Shown piece after piece: positions 25,364 through 34,508 of a stretch of 35,945 nt of DNA. Source of the DNA: Pseudomonadota bacterium (lineage in GTDB: Bacteria; Pseudomonadota; Gammaproteobacteria; Burkholderiales; Burkholderiaceae_D); the NCBI GenBank assembly GCA_023420795.1, contig JAEZVM010000257.1, positions 1 to 35,945 on the forward strand. The letters run 5' to 3'. The notes under the pieces are model-generated. The model was not told the DNA's origin, ran no database searches, and saw nothing but the letters and a program-made list of their open reading frames with translations. The first letter of the stretch is position 1; each line of letters opens with the position of its first letter. A program made the translations under genes and the position numbers.

Positions 25364-26853
25364 GCGATCACCTCGCCGCGCGACAGTGCGAATTCACGTA
25401 CCGTGTCGATGAATATCTGCGCACGATGCGCATAATTCCGGAACATGTCGAGGCTTGCACATGCCGGGGACAGCAGCACACCGTCACCCGCCTGCGCCAG
25501 CTCCGCCGCCTTCTGCGTCGCGCTTTCCAGCGTCGTGCAATCGATCAGTTCAATGCCCGTCTGGTCCAGCGCGGCACGGATCGCCGGCGCGTCCTTGCCG
25601 ATCAACAGCACCGCGCGCACGTACTTCGCGACCGACTCGGCCAGCGGAGCAAAATCCTGTCCCTTGCCGTCGCCTCCGGCGATCAGCACCAGCCTGCTTG
25701 CACCGACCTGACTGGCACCAAGTCCGTTCAGCGCGGCAACGGTGGCGCCCACATTGGTGCCCTTGCTGTCGTCGTAGTAATCGACGCCGCCGACATTCGC
25801 GACCAGCTCGACGCGATGCGGCTCGCCGCGATATTCGCGCAGGCCGTGCAGCAGCGGCGCCAGCGGCAGGCCGATCGCGCGGCACAGCGCGAGCGCGGCC
25901 AGTGCATTGACGGCGTTGTGACGGCCGCGAATCTGCAGCGCATCGGCCGGCATCAGGCGTGTGATGGTTACCGGGAGCTCGATGTTGTCTTTCTTGCGGC
26001 GCGGTTTTTCATCGCCTTCGCCTGCGACAGCAACCGACAGCCAGTGCATGCCGTTGTCATCGACCAGGCCGAAGCAGTCCGGCCGGCCTGGCTCATCGGC
26101 ACCGAAGCTGATGTTGGTCGCCAGCGGCGCGGCCATCTGCATCACGCGCGCATCGTCACGGTTGAGCAGGCGTATCGTCTTGTCGCCGAAGATGCGTGCT
26201 TTGGCAGCCGCGTACGCATCCATGCTGCCATGCCAGTCGAGATGGTCCTGCGTCACGTTCAGCACGGTGGCGACATCGGCCTGCAGCGTATACGTGGTCT
26301 GCAACTGGAAGCTGGACAGCTCAAGCACCCACGCCTGCGGCAGATCGTCCGCATCAAGGACGGAGCGCAGTACGTCGAGCGCGGCCGGGCTGATGTTGCC
26401 GGCGATCTGCGTCTTCAGGCCGGCACGGCGGCACAGCAAGCCGGTCAGACTGGTAACCGTGGTCTTGCCATTGGTGCCGGTGATCGCAATCACCTTCGGC
26501 TCGTAGCTGCGGTCTTCGCGCAGCGCGGCCAGCGCCTGCGCGAACAGTTCGATTTCACCCCAGAGCGGGACGTTCTTTTCCTGCGCTGCCGGCAGGATCT
26601 CCGCCAGTTCGCGATCGGGCGCCAGTCCGGGACTGACGGCCACGAAATCGATACCGTCCAGGAGAGCAGCGGAGAACGGCCCACCGACGAACTCCGCTGC
26701 CGGCACCGCTTCGCGCAATGCAGGCAGACGCTCCGGCTCGGCGCGCGTGTCGGCCACGCGCAGCGTCGCGCCGCAGCGTGCCAGCCACAATGCCATCGCC
26801 AGGCCGGATTCACCCAGCCCGAGAACGAGAACGTGTTTGCCCTGGTAGCCCAT
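25360..26853 (-). CDS. murD: UDP-MurNAc-L-Ala--D-Glu ligase MurD
   Basis: MurD adds D-glutamate to UDP-MurNAc-L-alanine. The 497-residue product has the N-terminal nucleotide-binding LVLGLGESGLAMALWLARCG, the P-loop TGTNGKTT (125-132), and DDSKGTNVGAT in the C-terminal domain. I start at the ATG at 26853 because it overlaps the mraY stop by one base and yields the family N-terminus; the 29 codons before it are mraY read in another frame. It is somewhat longer than E. coli MurD (438), with an insertion of charged residues around EGDEKPRRKKDN (about residue 280), common to be variable there. Confidence 0.97.
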   Translation of the reverse strand: MGYQGKHVLVLGLGESGLAMALWLARCGATLRVADTRAEPERLPALREAVPAAEFVGGPFSAALLDGIDFVAVSPGLAPDRELAEILPAAQEKNVPLWGEIELFAQALAALREDRSYEPKVIAITGTNGKTTVTSLTGLLCRRAGLKTQIAGNISPAALDVLRSVLDADDLPQAWVLELSSFQLQTTYTLQADVATVLNVTQDHLDWHGSMDAYAAAKARIFGDKTIRLLNRDDARVMQMAAPLATNISFGADEPGRPDCFGLVDDNGMHWLSVAVAGEGDEKPRRKKDNIELPVTITRLMPADALQIRGRHNAVNALAALALCRAIGLPLAPLLHGLREYRGEPHRVELVANVGGVDYYDDSKGTNVGATVAALNGLGASQVGASRLVLIAGGDGKGQDFAPLAESVAKYVRAVLLIGKDAPAIRAALDQTGIELIDCTTLESATQKAAELAQAGDGVLLSPACASLDMFRNYAHRAQIFIDTVREFALSRGEVIA

Positions 26854-28022
26854 TAGCGCAACTTCAAGGTTGAGAGTCCGAACAGCACCAGCATCATCGT
26901 GATGATCCAGAAACGCACGACGACCTTGGTTTCCTTCCATCCCTTCTGCTCGAAGTGATGGTGTAGCGGCGCCATCAACAGAATGCGGCGGCCGACGCCG
27001 AAACGCTTCTTCGTATATTTGAAGTAGCCGACCTGCAGCATCACCGACAGCGTCTCGACCACGAAGATGCCGCCCATGATGAACAGCACGATCTCCTGCC
27101 GTACGATCACCGCGATGGTGCCGAGCGCACCGCCCAGCGCCAGTGCGCCGACGTCACCCATGAACACCTGCGCCGGATGTGCGTTGAACCACAGGAAGGC
27201 CAGCCCCGCGCCCGCCATCGCGCCGCAGAAGATCAGCAGCTCGCCGGAGCCCGGGATGTACGGAATGAACAGATACTTCGCATACACTGCACTACCGGTC
27301 AGATAAGCGATCAGGCCAAGCGCAGAGCCGACCATCACTGTCGGCATGATCGCTAGGCCATCAAGTCCGTCGGTCAGGTTGACCGCATTGCTGGTGCCGA
27401 CGATGACGAAATAGGTCAGCGCGATGAAGCCCCAGACGCCGAGCGGATAGCTGAGGGTCTTGAAGAACGGGACGATCAGGTCGGCCTTCGGCGGCAGATC
27501 GAGGTTGAACCCGGACTGCACCCATTCGAGAAACAGGTTCCACACCTGCGTATTGGTTGGCGCCGATACCGAGAACGCGAGATAGATCGCCGCGACAATG
27601 CCGATCAGCGACTGCCAGAAGTACTTCTCCCTCGACGACATGCCTTCCGGGTTCTTGTACACCACCTTGCGATAGTCATCGACCCAGCCGATCGCGCCGT
27701 AGCCGAGCGTGACCACCAGCACCACCCAGATGAAGCGGTTGCTCCAGTCGGACCACAGCAGCGTCGAGATGCCGATGCCAAGAAGGATCAGCGCGCCGCC
27801 CATGGTCGGCGTGCCGGACTTGATCAGGTGCGTCTGCGGCCCGTCGGTGCGCACCGCCTGCCCCACCTTCAGGCGGGTCAGCATGCGTATCACCGCCGGC
27901 CCCGCGATCAAACCGATCGCCAGCGCGGTCAGCGTCGCGAACACCGCGCGGAAGGTGATGAAATTGAAGACCCGGAGCGGTCCGAGTTCTTGTTGGAAGT
28001 ATTGAGCCAGCCAAAGCAGCAT
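26853..28022 (-). CDS. mraY: Phospho-MurNAc-pentapeptide transferase MraY
   Basis: MraY transfers phospho-MurNAc-pentapeptide to undecaprenyl phosphate, forming lipid I at the inner membrane. The 389-residue protein has about ten membrane helices and the catalytic motifs of the family: the Asp pair Asp115-Asp116 in GWVDDYRK, NLTDGLDG (214-221), and MAPLHHHFEQKGW near the C-terminus. It begins 20 bases after the murF stop and its end overlaps murD by one base. Nothing unusual. Confidence 0.98.
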   Translation of the reverse strand: MLLWLAQYFQQELGPLRVFNFITFRAVFATLTALAIGLIAGPAVIRMLTRLKVGQAVRTDGPQTHLIKSGTPTMGGALILLGIGISTLLWSDWSNRFIWVVLVVTLGYGAIGWVDDYRKVVYKNPEGMSSREKYFWQSLIGIVAAIYLAFSVSAPTNTQVWNLFLEWVQSGFNLDLPPKADLIVPFFKTLSYPLGVWGFIALTYFVIVGTSNAVNLTDGLDGLAIMPTVMVGSALGLIAYLTGSAVYAKYLFIPYIPGSGELLIFCGAMAGAGLAFLWFNAHPAQVFMGDVGALALGGALGTIAVIVRQEIVLFIMGGIFVVETLSVMLQVGYFKYTKKRFGVGRRILLMAPLHHHFEQKGWKETKVVVRFWIITMMLVLFGLSTLKLR

Positions 28023-28042
28023 GTTTGCGGAATCCCTGTCCT

Positions 28043-29410
28043 TTATTGTGTTGGATTGACGAGGTGGCCGACCACGCGCTCCATCTTCATGAAACGCGAG
28101 CCTTTCACCAACGCCGTCGTGCCGGCGGAAACAAGTGCCTCGGCTGCCTGGTTGATCGAATCGATATCATCGAAGTGCTGCGCCCCCGCACCGAACGCGG
28201 CGGCTGCATGCCTTGCCAGTTCACCCAGCGTCAGCAGGCGTTCGATGCCGCGCTCGTGCGCATATGCGCCGATCTCGGTATGGAACTGCGGCCCTTCGTT
28301 ACCCACTTCGCCCATGTCGCCCAGCACCAGCACGCGCGGGGCGGCTGCGTGCGACAGCACGTCGATCGCCGCGCGCACCGAATCCGGATTGGCGTTGTAG
28401 GTATCGTCGATCACCATGGCTCCGCTCTTTGCGGTCTTGCGCTGCAGACGGCCGTTGACCGGCGCGAAGGCTTCGAGTCCGCGAATGATCGCGCCCTCCG
28501 GCACACCGATAGCCAGCGCGCAGGCAGTCGCCGCCAGCGCATTGCGCACGTTGTGCACGCCGGCCGCAGAGAGCTTCACCTGGAAATATTTCTCACCGGC
28601 AGTAATGGACAGGTCACTGCCGAAATCGTTCACCACATATGTGCAAGTCACATCGGCGTCATCAGACAAGCCGAAAGTCAGTGTCCTGCGCTGGTCCGCA
28701 AAGGAGCGCCACAATCCGGTATACGCATCGTCGGCCGGGAATACCGCAACGCCATCGGCGGGCAGCCCCTGAATCACGCTGCCGTTTTCCTTCGCGACGG
28801 CTTCCACGCTTTCCATGAATTCCTGGTGTTCCCGCTGAGCGTTGTTCACCAGGCCGACCGTCGGCTGCGCGATGGCCGTGATCGCCGCGATCTCGCCCGG
28901 ATGGTTCATCCCGAGCTCGATCACCGCCGCCTTGTACGATGCATTTATGCGGAACACCGTGAGCGGCACGCCGATGTCGTTGTTCAGGTTGCCACGCGTG
29001 GCCATGATGTCATCGGCGCCATACGCCGCTGCCAGGATGGACGCGATCATTTCTTTGACCGTCGTCTTGCCGTTGCTGCCGGTGACGCCAATGACCGGCA
29101 GAGAGAACTGGCGGCGCCAGTAAGCGGCGATCTCGCCCAGCGCGATGCGCGTGTCCGGCACCACTATCGCCGGCACGGTCAGCCCTTCTGGGACGCGCTC
29201 GACCACCACCGCGGCAACGCCCTTGGCCGCGACGTCGGCCAGATAGTCGTGCGCGTCGAAACGCTCGCCGCGCAGCGCGACGAACAGATTGCCGGCAGCG
29301 ACCTGGCGGCTGTCGGTGGAGACGCCGTCGAAGCTTGCATCTGCCGCGCGGTTGCCCGCCACGGCGGCACGCGAAATCCATGGCTGAATGTCAGCCAATG
29401 ATGATTTCAT
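28043..29410 (-). CDS. murF: UDP-MurNAc-tripeptide--D-Ala-D-Ala ligase MurF
   Basis: MurF adds the D-Ala-D-Ala dipeptide made by Ddl, completing the cytosolic pentapeptide precursor. The 455-residue protein shows the N-terminal STDSRQVAAGNLFVALRGERFDAHDY block, the P-loop TGSNGKTT (110-117), ELGMNHPGEI in the central domain and DDTYNANPDSV in the last. The start at 29410 overlaps the murE stop by one base (TGATG) and has AAGGGG upstream. The longer open frame before it is murE in another frame. Confidence 0.98.
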   Translation of the reverse strand: MKSSLADIQPWISRAAVAGNRAADASFDGVSTDSRQVAAGNLFVALRGERFDAHDYLADVAAKGVAAVVVERVPEGLTVPAIVVPDTRIALGEIAAYWRRQFSLPVIGVTGSNGKTTVKEMIASILAAAYGADDIMATRGNLNNDIGVPLTVFRINASYKAAVIELGMNHPGEIAAITAIAQPTVGLVNNAQREHQEFMESVEAVAKENGSVIQGLPADGVAVFPADDAYTGLWRSFADQRRTLTFGLSDDADVTCTYVVNDFGSDLSITAGEKYFQVKLSAAGVHNVRNALAATACALAIGVPEGAIIRGLEAFAPVNGRLQRKTAKSGAMVIDDTYNANPDSVRAAIDVLSHAAAPRVLVLGDMGEVGNEGPQFHTEIGAYAHERGIERLLTLGELARHAAAAFGAGAQHFDDIDSINQAAEALVSAGTTALVKGSRFMKMERVVGHLVNPTQ

Positions 29411-30942
29411 CAAATCATCCCCTTCATTGTTGCCCTTGCAGCCAGCGCAAGCGCGGCATGGTCTGCATCCAGAAACGGCAATTTCTTGCCTTTTATCTCC
29501 TGATACGATTCGTGCCCCTTCCCTGCAAGCAGAACCACATCGTTTTTTGCCGCATGCCGCACCGCCCACAGGATTGCGGAAGCGCGGTCTTCGATCGTGT
29601 GCAGCGCGTCCGGCGGCAGCTGCGCAGCATCGATGCCTTTGACGATCTGTTCCACAATCGCCGCCGGCTCCTCGCCGCGCGGATTGTCGCTGGTGACGAC
29701 AATGTGGTCGGCTTGCTGCGCGACTGCACCCATCTGCGGGCGCTTGCCCGGATCACGATCACCGCCGCAACCGAACACGCACCACAAGCGGCCACTGCGC
29801 TGCTGAGCCACCTGGCGCAGGGTCGCCAGCGTCTTTTCCAGCGCATCCGGCGTGTGCGCGTAATCAATCACGACCAGCGGCGCATCCTGCCCGCCAAGCT
29901 GCTCCATGCGCCCAGGCACCGCGGTCAGCGCCTCGGTTGCCTCGATTGCTGCCTTCAGGCTTACTCCCTTGGACAGAAGCACCCCCAGGATGCCGAGCAC
30001 GTTGCTGACATTGAACTCGCCCACGAGCTGTGTCTTCACCGTCATCGCGCCGAAAGGAGAATCGAAGCGGAACGCAGTGCCGCCCTGGCTGCTGCGGATA
30101 TCGGACGCACTCAAAACCGAAATATCCGACACCTTCTTGCCGGATACCGTATAGCCGACGACAGGCAACGATGGCCGCGTTTCCTGCAGATACCGTATCA
30201 GCCGCAAACCCATCTCGTCGTCGAGATTGATCACCGCGTGCTGCAGTCCCGGCCAGTCGAACAGCATCCGCTTGGCGGCTTCGTATGCCTCCATATCGCC
30301 GTGGTAATCGAGATGGTCGCGCGTGAAATTGGTAAAGAGCGCGACATCGAAATGCATCCCGTTGAGACGCCCCTGGTGCAGGCCGATCGACGATGCTTCG
30401 ATGGCAAGCGCCAGTGCTCCGGAACTGCGCAGTTGCGCAAGCTTGCGTTGCAGGAGTACCGCATCCGGTGTCGTGTAGCCGGTCGCGCTGAAGCCTGCGT
30501 GGCTGCCGCTGCGGAACTGCCCTACGCCGAGCGTGCCGATCACTGCAGTCGGCTGGCCGAGGCGCGACAGCGCCTTCCCCAGCCACTGGCTGCAGGAGGT
30601 CTTGCCATTGGTGCCCGTGACCGCCACGGTAAACATCGTTGCATCCGGCCGGCCGTAATAGGCGCTCGCAATCGGCCCGGCCAGTTCCTTCAGCCCAGAT
30701 ACCGGCAGATGCGGCAGCTTCCACTCGTCGTTCCAGCGGAAATCGGCGATCTCGTGCACGACTGCCTTGGCGCCGGCTTCAATAGCGTTTTCGATGTAAT
30801 CGCGGCCATCCGCCGCATCGCCCGGATAGGCAAAGAACACATCACCCAGGCCGATGCTGCGCGAGTCGGATGACAGTTGCGCCATTGGCGCGGTGGCATA
30901 CAGCCACTCAAGGATATCGTTCAGCGCGCGAGTCGCATTCAT
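29410..30942 (-). CDS. murE: UDP-MurNAc-dipeptide--meso-diaminopimelate ligase MurE
   Basis: MurE adds the third stem-peptide residue. The 510-residue product has the P-loop TGTNGKT (109-115), the ACIEASS-like AIEASSIGLHQGR block, and DNPRGEEP, the motif of meso-diaminopimelate-specific MurE rather than the lysine type. Two starts are possible: GTG at 30945 (four-base overlap with ftsI) and ATG at 30942 (one-base TGATG overlap). GGAGAG lies six bases before the ATG, so I use it. Gram-negative peptidoglycan of the diaminopimelate type fits the LpxC gene nearby. Confidence 0.98.
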   Translation of the reverse strand: MNATRALNDILEWLYATAPMAQLSSDSRSIGLGDVFFAYPGDAADGRDYIENAIEAGAKAVVHEIADFRWNDEWKLPHLPVSGLKELAGPIASAYYGRPDATMFTVAVTGTNGKTSCSQWLGKALSRLGQPTAVIGTLGVGQFRSGSHAGFSATGYTTPDAVLLQRKLAQLRSSGALALAIEASSIGLHQGRLNGMHFDVALFTNFTRDHLDYHGDMEAYEAAKRMLFDWPGLQHAVINLDDEMGLRLIRYLQETRPSLPVVGYTVSGKKVSDISVLSASDIRSSQGGTAFRFDSPFGAMTVKTQLVGEFNVSNVLGILGVLLSKGVSLKAAIEATEALTAVPGRMEQLGGQDAPLVVIDYAHTPDALEKTLATLRQVAQQRSGRLWCVFGCGGDRDPGKRPQMGAVAQQADHIVVTSDNPRGEEPAAIVEQIVKGIDAAQLPPDALHTIEDRASAILWAVRHAAKNDVVLLAGKGHESYQEIKGKKLPFLDADHAALALAARATMKGMI

Positions 30943-32699
30943 CACATGCTCTCCTCGACGGGGTTGGCCGGAACGATGATGTCGGTCACCGTCGAATCCG
31001 GCGCGATATTCAGCGCACGCAATGCGTTGGCGGTAACTGCGGAAAACACCGGCGCCGCGACCTGCCCGCCGTAGTGGAAACCGTTCGACGGTTCATCGAC
31101 CATCACCGCGACGATGATGCGCGGGTCGGATACCGGCGCGAAACCGACGAACGACGACACATACTTGTTTGCATACTGGCCGTTGACCAGCTTGTGCGCC
31201 GTGCCCGTCTTGCCGGCCACCCGGTATCCCGGTACCTGCGCCTTGGGCGCGGTGCCCTCCGGCCCAGCCGCCATTTCCAGCATCAGACGCACATCGCGTG
31301 CGGTTTTCTCCGATATCACGCGCTGGCTGATCGGCCGGTCGCCGGCTTTCTGCAGCGTCAATGGGATCATGTCGCCATCGCGCGCAAAGATCATGTAGGA
31401 CTGCGCGACCTGGATCAGCGAAGTCGAAATGCCATGCCCATAGCTCATCGTCGCCTGCTCGATCGGCTTCCACGATTTGTACGGGCGCACGCGACCGGCG
31501 ACGGCACCGGGGAACCCGAGCTTGGGCTGCTGGCCGAAGCCGATGGTGGTAAACATTTCCCACATCTGCTGCGGCTGCAGCTGCAATGCAAGCTTGGTGG
31601 TACCGACGTTGGACGATTTCTCCAGCACCTGCGCCACCGTCAGCACGCCATGCGGATGCGAGTCTCCGATGGTTGCGCGGCCAATCGTGATGCGCCCAGG
31701 CGCCGTCTGGATACTGGTATTCGGGGTGACCAGCCTGTTTTCCAGTGCGAGTGCCACCGTGAACGGTTTCAGCGTCGAACCCGGCTCGAAGGTATCGGTC
31801 ATGACGCGGTTGCGCAACTGCGCACCGGTCAGGCGCGCACGGTCGTTCGGGTTATAGGTCGGCAGGTTCACCAGCGCCAGCACCTCGCCGGTATTCACAT
31901 CCAGCACGACAATCGCGGCGGCTTTTGCCTTGTGCTTCTCCACCGCTTCTTTCAGATGCGAGTAGGCGATGTACTGGATCTTGCGGTCGATAGCCAGCGC
32001 AAGGTCCTTGCCGTCATGCGGCAGCCGGACCGACTCGATATCTTCGACAACCCGCCCCAGCCGGTCCTTGATCACACGGCGGCTGCCGCTGGTGCCGGCA
32101 AGGTTTTTCTGGAACGCGAGCTCCATGCCCTCCTGGCCGACATCCTCGACATTCGTAAAGCCGACCACATGGGCCATCACCTCGCCGTCGGGGTAGTAGC
32201 GCTTGTATTCGCGGCGGGTGCCGATCCCAGGGACGTTGAGCGCGGTGATCTTGTCAGTGACGTCGTTTTCTACCTGCCGCTTCAGGTAAACGAAGGTGCG
32301 GTCAGAATCGAGCTTCTTGCGCAGGTCGCGCTCGCTCATGTCGAGCAGCCGGGCCAGTTCGGAGATTTTCCCCGCAGGCGCCTCGAGCACGTCTTCCGGA
32401 ATCGCCCATACTGCCTTCACCGGTAGAGACGATGCCAGCACCTGGCCGTTGCGGTCCGTGATCTTGCCGCGTGTAGCCGGCAGCTCCAGCGTGCGCGCAT
32501 AGCGCGACGCACCCTGCTTCTGCAGGAATTCGGTGGAAATCCCCTGCAGCCAGAGCGCGCGGCCGGCGAGCGCGGCGAAACCGGCGAACAGCGAGAACAG
32601 CACTATGCGGGAACGCCATACCGGCAGCTTGACCGCGAGGACCGGACTGGCGCTGAACTGGACGCCCTTGCCTGCAGCGGTGCGTGACGCGCTGCGCAT
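30942..32699 (-). CDS. ftsI: Septal transpeptidase FtsI (PBP3)
   Basis: FtsI is the class B penicillin-binding protein that cross-links septal peptidoglycan. The 585-residue product has a cytoplasmic start, one membrane helix (about 30-50), the dimerisation/pedestal region and a transpeptidase domain with all active-site motifs: STLK with nucleophile Ser308 and Lys311, SSN (362-364), and KTGT (497-500). It overlaps ftsL by one base at its start and murE at its end. Length equals that of E. coli PBP3 (588). Confidence 0.98.
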   Translation of the reverse strand: MRSASRTAAGKGVQFSASPVLAVKLPVWRSRIVLFSLFAGFAALAGRALWLQGISTEFLQKQGASRYARTLELPATRGKITDRNGQVLASSLPVKAVWAIPEDVLEAPAGKISELARLLDMSERDLRKKLDSDRTFVYLKRQVENDVTDKITALNVPGIGTRREYKRYYPDGEVMAHVVGFTNVEDVGQEGMELAFQKNLAGTSGSRRVIKDRLGRVVEDIESVRLPHDGKDLALAIDRKIQYIAYSHLKEAVEKHKAKAAAIVVLDVNTGEVLALVNLPTYNPNDRARLTGAQLRNRVMTDTFEPGSTLKPFTVALALENRLVTPNTSIQTAPGRITIGRATIGDSHPHGVLTVAQVLEKSSNVGTTKLALQLQPQQMWEMFTTIGFGQQPKLGFPGAVAGRVRPYKSWKPIEQATMSYGHGISTSLIQVAQSYMIFARDGDMIPLTLQKAGDRPISQRVISEKTARDVRLMLEMAAGPEGTAPKAQVPGYRVAGKTGTAHKLVNGQYANKYVSSFVGFAPVSDPRIIVAVMVDEPSNGFHYGGQVAAPVFSAVTANALRALNIAPDSTVTDIIVPANPVEESM

Positions 32700-32971
32700 C
32701 AGTTCGCCCCCATTGTCAGATATTGGGTTCGATCGGGCGTCACGGCGACCATGTTGAGATCGCGTCGTGCATTCGCTTCAATCCGGGCGTGCTTGACCAA
32801 TGTCGATTGATCGAGCTGCAACTGCGCCCATTCGATGTCGAGCTGCCGGGCTGCTGCCTGCGCGCGCTCAAGTTCGATGAACAGGCGCCGTGCCTGGTAC
32901 TGCGCATTGACCAGTGAAAGCGCGCACAGCACCAGCGCCACGGTCAGGAGCACATTGATGCGCCCGCTCAT
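32699..32971 (-). CDS. ftsL: Cell division protein FtsL
   Basis: FtsL is a small bitopic protein that, with FtsB and FtsQ, activates FtsW/FtsI. The 90-residue product has an N-terminal membrane helix (about 5-23) followed by a periplasmic coiled coil (about 25-60, rich in Leu, Ala, Gln). The sequence is poorly conserved as usual for FtsL; identity rests on topology, size and position between rsmH and ftsI. It overlaps rsmH by four bases and ftsI by one. Confidence 0.93.
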   Translation of the reverse strand: MSGRINVLLTVALVLCALSLVNAQYQARRLFIELERAQAAARQLDIEWAQLQLDQSTLVKHARIEANARRDLNMVAVTPDRTQYLTMGAN

Positions 32972-33933
32972 TGAGCAACCTCCCGTGCCCGGATGCGCTC
33001 GGCGACGCGCATGATCGCGGAACGCGCGCGCGGATTGGCAGCGACTTCGGCATCCGACGGCTTCAGCTTCGTCAGCAGCTTCAACTCCGGCTGCGGCAGG
33101 TCGACCGCACGAATCGGCAGGCGGCGGTCGGGCTGCGGCGCACTGGCCTTGGAGGCCAGGAAGCGCTTGACGATGCGATCTTCCAGCGAATGAAAGCTGA
33201 TCACAGCCAATCTCCCCTGCGGAGCCAGTTTTTCTAATGCGGCCTGAAGTCCTATTTCGAGTTCTTCAAGCTCTTTATTGATGTGAATCCGGATAGCCTG
33301 AAAGGTACGAGTGGCCGGGTCTTTGCCCTTCTCGCGGGTTTTGACGGCGTGTGCCACGATCTCGGCAAGCTGTCGTGTGCCTGAAATTGGGCGCTCTGCC
33401 CGGCGAGCAACAATCGCCTTTGCAATCTGAAAAGCAAACCGTTCTTCCCCATAATCGCGTATCACCTTTCCTATCGTCTGTTCTGACTCGGTTGCGAGCC
33501 ACTCCGCCGCCGACATCCCGCGCGTGGTATCCATGCGCATATCGAGCGGGCCGTCCAGTCGAAAGCTGAAACCCCGCGCCGCTTCATCCACCTGCGGCGA
33601 CGAGATTCCCAGATCTAGCAAAATTCCATCTGCCTGCGTCACGCCGCGTACTGCCAGCGCCTCGCCCATCGTGGCAAAACTGTCATGCACGATCTCGAAG
33701 CGCGAATCCGCAATCGCCTGCGCGTTCGCAATCGCCTGCGGATCCTTGTCGAATGCGATCAGGCGACCTTTGTCGCCCAGTCGCTCCAGAATCCGGCGGC
33801 TATGCCCGCCGCGGCCAAAGGTGCCATCGACATAAACGCCATTGGCGCGCGCACCGTCGATTGCCAGCGCATCGACCGCTTCCTCCAACAGCACCGTACG
33901 GTGCTGCAATCCGGGCACCGCTTGCAGATTCAT
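32968..33933 (-). CDS. rsmH: 16S rRNA (cytosine-1402-N4)-methyltransferase RsmH
   Basis: RsmH (formerly MraW) methylates C1402 of 16S rRNA in the decoding site. The 321-residue product has the SAM-binding YVDGTFGRGGHSRRIL near the N-terminus, LLDLGISSPQVD, the DMRMD loop, and AVISFHSLEDRIVKRF in the C-terminal half. The start is either GTG 33936 or ATG 33933; I use the ATG. It begins nine bases after the mraZ stop. No strong ribosome binding site is seen, so coupling to mraZ is likely. Confidence 0.97.
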   Translation of the reverse strand: MNLQAVPGLQHRTVLLEEAVDALAIDGARANGVYVDGTFGRGGHSRRILERLGDKGRLIAFDKDPQAIANAQAIADSRFEIVHDSFATMGEALAVRGVTQADGILLDLGISSPQVDEAARGFSFRLDGPLDMRMDTTRGMSAAEWLATESEQTIGKVIRDYGEERFAFQIAKAIVARRAERPISGTRQLAEIVAHAVKTREKGKDPATRTFQAIRIHINKELEELEIGLQAALEKLAPQGRLAVISFHSLEDRIVKRFLASKASAPQPDRRLPIRAVDLPQPELKLLTKLKPSDAEVAANPRARSAIMRVAERIRAREVAQ

Positions 33934-33942
33934 CACGGGCCG

Positions 33943-34371
33943 TCAGAAAGAAAAATTACTCAGCACGTCCGGCATGCCGTTCGCAACCGCTTCAGCCTCG
34001 TTTTCGGCGAGCTTCGCGGCATCCCAGATCTCGAAATGGCTACCCATGCCAAGCAGCATCACGTCACGCGTGAGGCCGACGGCAGAACGCAGCTCGGGCG
34101 CAATCAGGATGCGCCCGGCAGTATCCATTTCGACATCGGATGCATTGCCAAGGAAAATGCGCTGCCAGGCACGGGCGGACATCGGCCACGCGGCAATCTG
34201 GTCGCGATGGTTTTCCCACACAGGACGGGGGAAGAGCAGCAGGCAACCATGCGGGTGCTTGGTCAGGGTGATGCGTCCTTCGCACTGCAGCGACAGTGCG
34301 TCACGATGCTTGGCCGGAATCGTCATCCGTCCTTTCGCATCGAGATTCAGTGCTGACGCGCCTTGAAACAC
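33943..34371 (-). CDS. mraZ: Transcriptional regulator MraZ (GTG start)
   Basis: MraZ is an AbrB-like DNA-binding protein with two SpoVT/AbrB half domains that controls its own dcw operon. The 142-residue product has both DXXXR repeats: LDAKGRMTIPAKHRD near the N-terminus and MDTAGRILIAPELRS in the second half. I choose a GTG start at 34371, because MFQGASALNLDAKGRM is the conserved N-terminus and GAGGG lies eight bases before it; an ATG 30 codons upstream would fall inside the MraZ-box repeats. It is the first gene of the dcw operon. Confidence 0.95.
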   Translation of the reverse strand: MFQGASALNLDAKGRMTIPAKHRDALSLQCEGRITLTKHPHGCLLLFPRPVWENHRDQIAAWPMSARAWQRIFLGNASDVEMDTAGRILIAPELRSAVGLTRDVMLLGMGSHFEIWDAAKLAENEAEAVANGMPDVLSNFSF

Positions 34372-34446
34372 CCTGATTACCCTCGTGGTTGTCGTTTTTT
34401 GATCGTGGCTGTGAACAGTGATTATCGAGCTTTTCCAGATTTTCGC

Positions 34447-34481
34447 CCCACAAAAATACACTTTTTCACACTGTTGCCCAC
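34447..34481 (-). promoter_or_regulatory. MraZ binding boxes (four repeats, 10-bp spacing)
   Basis: On the minus strand four GTG-starting boxes occur at exact 10-base steps: GTGGG (34477-34481), GTGTG (34467-34471), GTGTA (34457-34461) and GTGGG (34447-34451). TGGG-type repeats at one helical turn are the known MraZ site in E. coli and other bacteria. They cover the predicted transcription start. Confidence 0.8.
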
Positions 34482-34508
34482 TTTAGAGGATGGTTAATTT
34501 GCGGTCAA
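34480..34508 (-). promoter_or_regulatory. Promoter of the dcw operon
   Basis: TTGACC (34503-34508), 17 bases, TAAAGT (34480-34485) on the minus strand, about 110 bases before the mraZ GTG. The -10 box touches the first MraZ box, so bound MraZ should block RNA polymerase. Confidence 0.75.

Noticed and set aside
25162..26856. 564-codon plus-strand open frame
   Set aside because: Antisense to ftsW and murD; no motif, no ribosome binding site.
34372..34461. N-terminal extension of mraZ to the ATG at 34461
   Set aside because: The extension covers the MraZ boxes and the leader; the conserved MFQGA start is reached with the GTG at 34371.
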